The notes under the pieces were generated by a model that worked only from the letters and a program-made list of their open reading frames with translations, had not been told where the DNA came from and ran no database searches. Below are positions 61,103 through 64,000 of a stretch of DNA of 64,000 nt, one piece after another (within the stretch, counting starts at the first letter, position 1; every line of letters begins with the position of its first letter). Source of the DNA: RYN-230 sp963720645 (GTDB lineage Bacteria; Actinomycetota; Actinomycetes; Streptosporangiales; Streptosporangiaceae); contig CAVRFX010000026.1 in the NCBI GenBank assembly GCA_963720645.1, forward strand, positions 1 through 64,000, given 5' to 3'. Position numbers and translations under genes: made by a program.

Positions 61103-62103
61103 GAACGGTGCGCACCGGAGTGACCCTGCAGGGCGTGGACCCGCCCGCCGACTTCGAGGAAATGGTCACGGAGATCGAGACCCTCGGCTACGACAACCTC
61201 TGGCTGACCGACTCCTCGCTGCACTCCCGCAACTGCTGGGCCTACCTCACGCTGGCGGCCCGGCAGACGTCCCGGATGACGCTCGGCACCGCGGTGACCA
61301 ACCCGGTGACCCGGCACCCGGCGATCACCGCGGTGGCTGCGGCCACCGTGGCCGAGATCTCCGGCGGCCGGGTCATCCTGGGCATCGGCGCGGGCGACCG
61401 GCCGCTGCTGTCGCTCGGCTACACCCCGGCCAGGCTGGCCACCCTGGAGGCGTCCATCGCGGCCATCCGCGCGCTGTGGACCGGCGCGGCCGTCGACGCC
61501 AACGGGCCGGGATTCGCGCTGCACGACGCGCACTACCGTTTCCCCCCGGGGCTGGACGTCCCGGTGTGGGTGTCGGCCACCGGCCCGCGCACCCTGGAGC
61601 TGGCCGGCCGGGTCGCGGACGGGGTGATCCTGCTGGCCGGGCTGCACCCGGACGGGATCTCGTTCGCGCTGGAGCACATCGACCGCGGCGCCGAGGCGGC
61701 CGGGCGCAGCGAGCGTCCGCCGGTGACCGTGTTCGCCTACGGGGCCATCAGCGACGACGAGGAGGCGGCCATCGCCGCGGCCCGGACGATCGCCGCCTGG
61801 TTCCCGCAGACCGCGCCGGTGCACTGCCGGCTGGCCGGCCTGCCGCAGGACATCATCGACCAGGTCCGGGGCAGCTATGCGGGCGGCGAGTTCCAGGAGG
61901 CGGCCCGGGCGGCGCAGGCGCTGCCGGTCGAGTTCGTCAAGCGGATGGCGCTGGCCGGCGGCCGGGACGAGGCGCGCCAGCACCTGCGGGACCTGGCCGG
62001 ACTGGGCGTCGACTCGGTCACCGTGTTCCCGCTCGGTGCGGACCGGATGGCCACGATAAGAGCGTTTGCGGACTGCGTGGCGGCCGAAGCGGCGCTGACG
62101 TGA
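61099..62103 (+). CDS. LLM-class flavin-dependent oxidoreductase
   Basis: 334 codons from GTG 61099 (GTGA overlap with the M20-2 stop). GVTLQGVDPPADFEEMVTEIETLGYDNLWLTDSSLHSRNCWAYLTLAARQTSRMTLGTAVTNPVTRHPAITAVAAATVAEISGGRVILGIGAGDRPLLSLGYTPARLATLEASI is a standard luciferase-like barrel (NPVTRHP, GRxxLGIGxGD). F420- or FMN-dependent; family includes RutA-type ring-opening oxygenases and F420 reductases. The sequence is contiguous in frame with the M20 gene only because of the frameshift there. In this operon an oxidative or ring-cleaving step is plausible. Confidence 0.9.
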   Translation: MRTVRTGVTLQGVDPPADFEEMVTEIETLGYDNLWLTDSSLHSRNCWAYLTLAARQTSRMTLGTAVTNPVTRHPAITAVAAATVAEISGGRVILGIGAGDRPLLSLGYTPARLATLEASIAAIRALWTGAAVDANGPGFALHDAHYRFPPGLDVPVWVSATGPRTLELAGRVADGVILLAGLHPDGISFALEHIDRGAEAAGRSERPPVTVFAYGAISDDEEAAIAAARTIAAWFPQTAPVHCRLAGLPQDIIDQVRGSYAGGEFQEAARAAQALPVEFVKRMALAGGRDEARQHLRDLAGLGVDSVTVFPLGADRMATIRAFADCVAAEAALT

Positions 62104-62140
62104 AACCGGTGAGCTCCAGGCCAGCCAGGAAGGGACCCGC

Positions 62141-63453
62141 ATGATCGTCATCCAGGGCGGCACCGTGCTGACGGTGGACGACTTCGGCACCGTGCACGTT
62201 CCCGGGCACGTGGTCATCGACGCGGACCGGATCGCCGCGGTCGGCCAGGGTACCTATCCCGGTGAGGTCCCCGCGGGCACCGAGGTGATCGACGCGTCGG
62301 GCATGGTCGTCATGCCGGGCATGGTGGACCTGCACTACCACACCGCGATCGGCAAGGGCTTCTGCGACCACCTGCCGCTGCTGGAGTCGCTGGAGCAGTT
62401 CTGGTACCCGTCGATCCGGGCGCTCGATCCGGAGACCGCGTACTGGGCCGCCCTCAACAGCTACCTCGAGTCGGTCAAGTGCGGCGTGACCACGGTCAAC
62501 GACATGTACCGCCAGCTCGGCGCGCTGGGCCGGGCCGCCGAGGAGATCGGCATCCGGGCCGTGCTGTCCAACGACGTGGCCCTGCCCGAGCACGAGCTGG
62601 ACACGCTGCAGGACAACCAGGACTCCTACGACGCCGTGCACGGCGCTGGGCGGCGGCCGGGTGCAGGTGTTCGTCGGCATCGAATGGCTGCCGCTGGCCT
62701 CGCCGGAACTGCTCAGGGACGCCCGCCAGCTCGCCGGCGACCTGGGCACCGGGATCCACGTCCACCTCAACGAGTCCCTGGGCGAGGTGGAGAACTCCCG
62801 GGCGCGGTTCGGCCGGCGGCCCACCGAGGTGGCCTACGACGCCGGCCTGCTCGGCCCGGACTGCGTGGCCGCGCACTGCGTCTGGCTGACCGACCATGAG
62901 ATCGGGCTGATGCGCGAGACCGGCACGCACATCTCGCACAATCCCAGCTCCAACGCCAAGCTCGGCAACGGGGTCGCCCGGCTGCCCGAGATGCTCGCCG
63001 CCGGCCTCAACGTCGGGCTGGGCCACGACGCGGCCGAGTCGAGCAACAGCTGTGACCTGTTCGACGTCATGAAGTTCGCGTCGCTCATCCACCGCGCCCA
63101 CCGCGGCGACGCCAGCCTGCTGCAGGCCCCGGACGTGGTGCGGATGGCGACCCGGAACGGGGCGGCGGCGCTGGGCCACGAGACCGGGGAGCTGTCCGCG
63201 GGCAAGAAGGCCGACGTGATCCTGGTGGACACCCGCAGCGCGATGTTCACGCCGCATGCTGCCGGGCGACCCGGCCCAGCTGTACTCGCACCTGGTGTTC
63301 GCGGCGGACGGCAGCGCGGTGGACACCACGATCGTGGACGGGCGGATCCTCATGCGCGGGCGGGAACTGCGCACCGTGGACGAGGCGGCCGTGCTGGCCC
63401 AGGCCAACCTGGCCCTGCAGCGCATCGCCGCGGCCATCGACTACACGAACTGA
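62141..63453 (+). pseudogene. amidohydrolase (TRZ/ATZ deaminase type), two frameshifts
   Basis: VIQGGTVLTVDDFGTVHVPGHVVIDADRIAAVG, MVVMPGMVDLHYHTAIGKGFCDHLPLLESLEQFWYPSIRALDPETAYWAALNSYLESVKCGVTTVNDMYRQ; shift near 62645; VFVGIEWLPLASPELLRDARQLAGDLGTGIHVHLNESLGEVE, GLLGPDCVAAHCVWLTDHEIGLMRETGTHISHNPSSNAKLGNGVARLPEMLAAGLNVGLGHDAAESSNS; shift near 63255; LYSHLVFAADGSAVDTTIVDGRILMRGRELRTV. HxH, two later His and a terminal Asp supply the metal site. Such enzymes deaminate or dechlorinate N-heterocycles or adenosine-like compounds. Confidence 0.88.
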
Positions 63454-63485
63454 CCTTCGCAGCAACGACCCGGGAGAACGCGGCC

Positions 63486-64000
63486 ATGAGCAGAATCATC
63501 ATCACCGGCGGCACGGTGCTGACCATCAACGACGCCGACGACGTCCACTTCGGCGGGCACGTGGTGCTGGACGGCGACCGGATCGCCGCGGTCGGCGAGG
63601 GGCCCTACCCCGGCGCGCCCGCCGACGGGGACCAGGTCATCGACGCGTCCGGCAAGATCGTCATGCCCGGCCTGGTCGACCTGCACTACCACACGGCAAT
63701 CGCCAAGGGCTTCAGCGACCACCTGCCGCTGTGGGAGTACCTGGAGGCCTGCTGGTACCCGTTCATCCGCACCCTGGACGCCGACGCGGCCTACTGGTCC
63801 GCGGCCGCGAGCTACCTCGAGTCGATCAAGTGCGGGGTCACCACCGTCAACGACATGTACCGCCGGCTGCCCGACCTGGGCCGGGCCGCGCACGACATCG
63901 GCATCCGGGCCGTGCTGTCCAACGACGTGGCGCTGCCCGAGCACAACCTGGACACCCTCCAGGACAACCAGGACGCCTACGCCGCCGTGCACGGGCTCGG
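63486..64000 (+). CDS. second amidohydrolase (TRZ/ATZ type), partial at window end
   Basis: From ATG 63486, 171 codons remain open to the edge. IIITGGTVLTINDADDVHFGGHVVLDGDRIAAVGEGPYPGAPADGDQVIDASGKIVMPGLVDLHYHTAIAKGFSDHLPLWEYLEACWYPFIRTLDADAAYWSAAASYLESIKCGVTTVNDMYRRL is a close paralogue of the preceding gene (DLHYHTAI, KCGVTTVNDMYR, RAVLSNDVALPEH identical). RBS GGGAGAACGCGGCC. The tandem pair suggests two successive deaminations or two related substrates. Confidence 0.92.
   Translation, partial: MSRIIITGGTVLTINDADDVHFGGHVVLDGDRIAAVGEGPYPGAPADGDQVIDASGKIVMPGLVDLHYHTAIAKGFSDHLPLWEYLEACWYPFIRTLDADAAYWSAAASYLESIKCGVTTVNDMYRRLPDLGRAAHDIGIRAVLSNDVALPEHNLDTLQDNQDAYAAVHGL

Noticed and set aside
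61021..62103. M20-LLM bifunctional fusion protein
   Set aside because: The two are in one frame only because of a likely one-base insertion near 61038; the other frame gives a natural M20 C-terminus and a GTGA overlap with the LLM start.
59776..62217. Very long open frame on the minus strand (over 800 codons)
   Set aside because: It is antisense to well-conserved M20 and LLM genes; in DNA of this GC content the complementary frame is open by codon bias. No family recognised in its translation.

Overview
The window is GC-rich actinomycete DNA. Signs are the very high third-position GC, frequent GTG/TTG starts, DinB/DUF664 proteins, a CbiG-CobJ fusion, an ECF42-type sigma factor with its DGPF partner, ANTAR and STAS regulators, and a LLM-class (F420/FMN) oxidoreductase. 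The gene set fits a soil actinobacterium of the Streptosporangiales or a related order; I cannot name the species.

Layout. 1-3.8 kb: end of a partial Acg-type nitroreductase gene and an NfeD/SPFH membrane-protein pair. 3.8-16.1 kb: an accessory, heavily scarred region. It holds a truncated ISL3 transposase with its right terminal repeat, a LuxR/ATPase regulator broken by many frameshifts, small decayed genes, a Tn3 transposase stub, a TetR/VOC pair, an ABC exporter, an O-methyltransferase, and a tyrosine-integrase remnant beside a tRNA-Pro 3' fragment (an att-like site). 16.1-27.8 kb: single genes and small operons: DUF805, two VOC proteins between 41-bp direct repeats, Uma2, a PadR-DUF1048-ABC drug-export operon, DinB proteins, membrane proteins, and a TetR regulator facing a DUF2867-like gene across a perfect operator. 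27.9-38.7 kb: a secreted LysM/transglycosylase-like protein, a secreted S53 peptidase, a Rieske oxygenase, a MalY/PatB lyase, small stress proteins, a PAS histidine kinase and a nitrilase. 38.8-47 kb: a DGPF protein with ECF42 sigma factor, a secreted phosphoesterase, a carboxylate-amine ligase, NDH-2 and a truncated cobalamin gene. 46.6-51.1 kb: a partner-switching signalling cluster (MEDS/HATPase kinase, STAS antagonist, and an ANTAR-PAS-GAF-PP2C open frame).

51.2-64 kb: an AKR/MerR pair, then the most interesting region. A TenA-like gene and an aldehyde dehydrogenase are divergent from a long, tightly coupled operon: M20 hydrolase, two tandem 20-codon mini-ORFs, a B12-binding subunit, an acyl-CoA mutase large subunit, a class III CoA-transferase, a second M20 hydrolase, a LLM oxidoreductase and two paralogous amidohydrolases. 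Copies of one palindrome (AAGATCTGAGATCTT) lie on both sides of the divergent promoter region. I infer a catabolic pathway that deacylates, deaminates and opens an N-containing compound and passes a branched acyl-CoA to a B12 mutase. The substrate is unknown.

Caution. Many otherwise well-conserved genes here carry single-base frameshifts (NDH-2, mutase, M20-2, amidohydrolase, Rieske, integrase, LuxR). Some are probably consensus errors rather than true pseudogenes. Where a gene needs a frameshift to be whole, I call it a pseudogene and say so.
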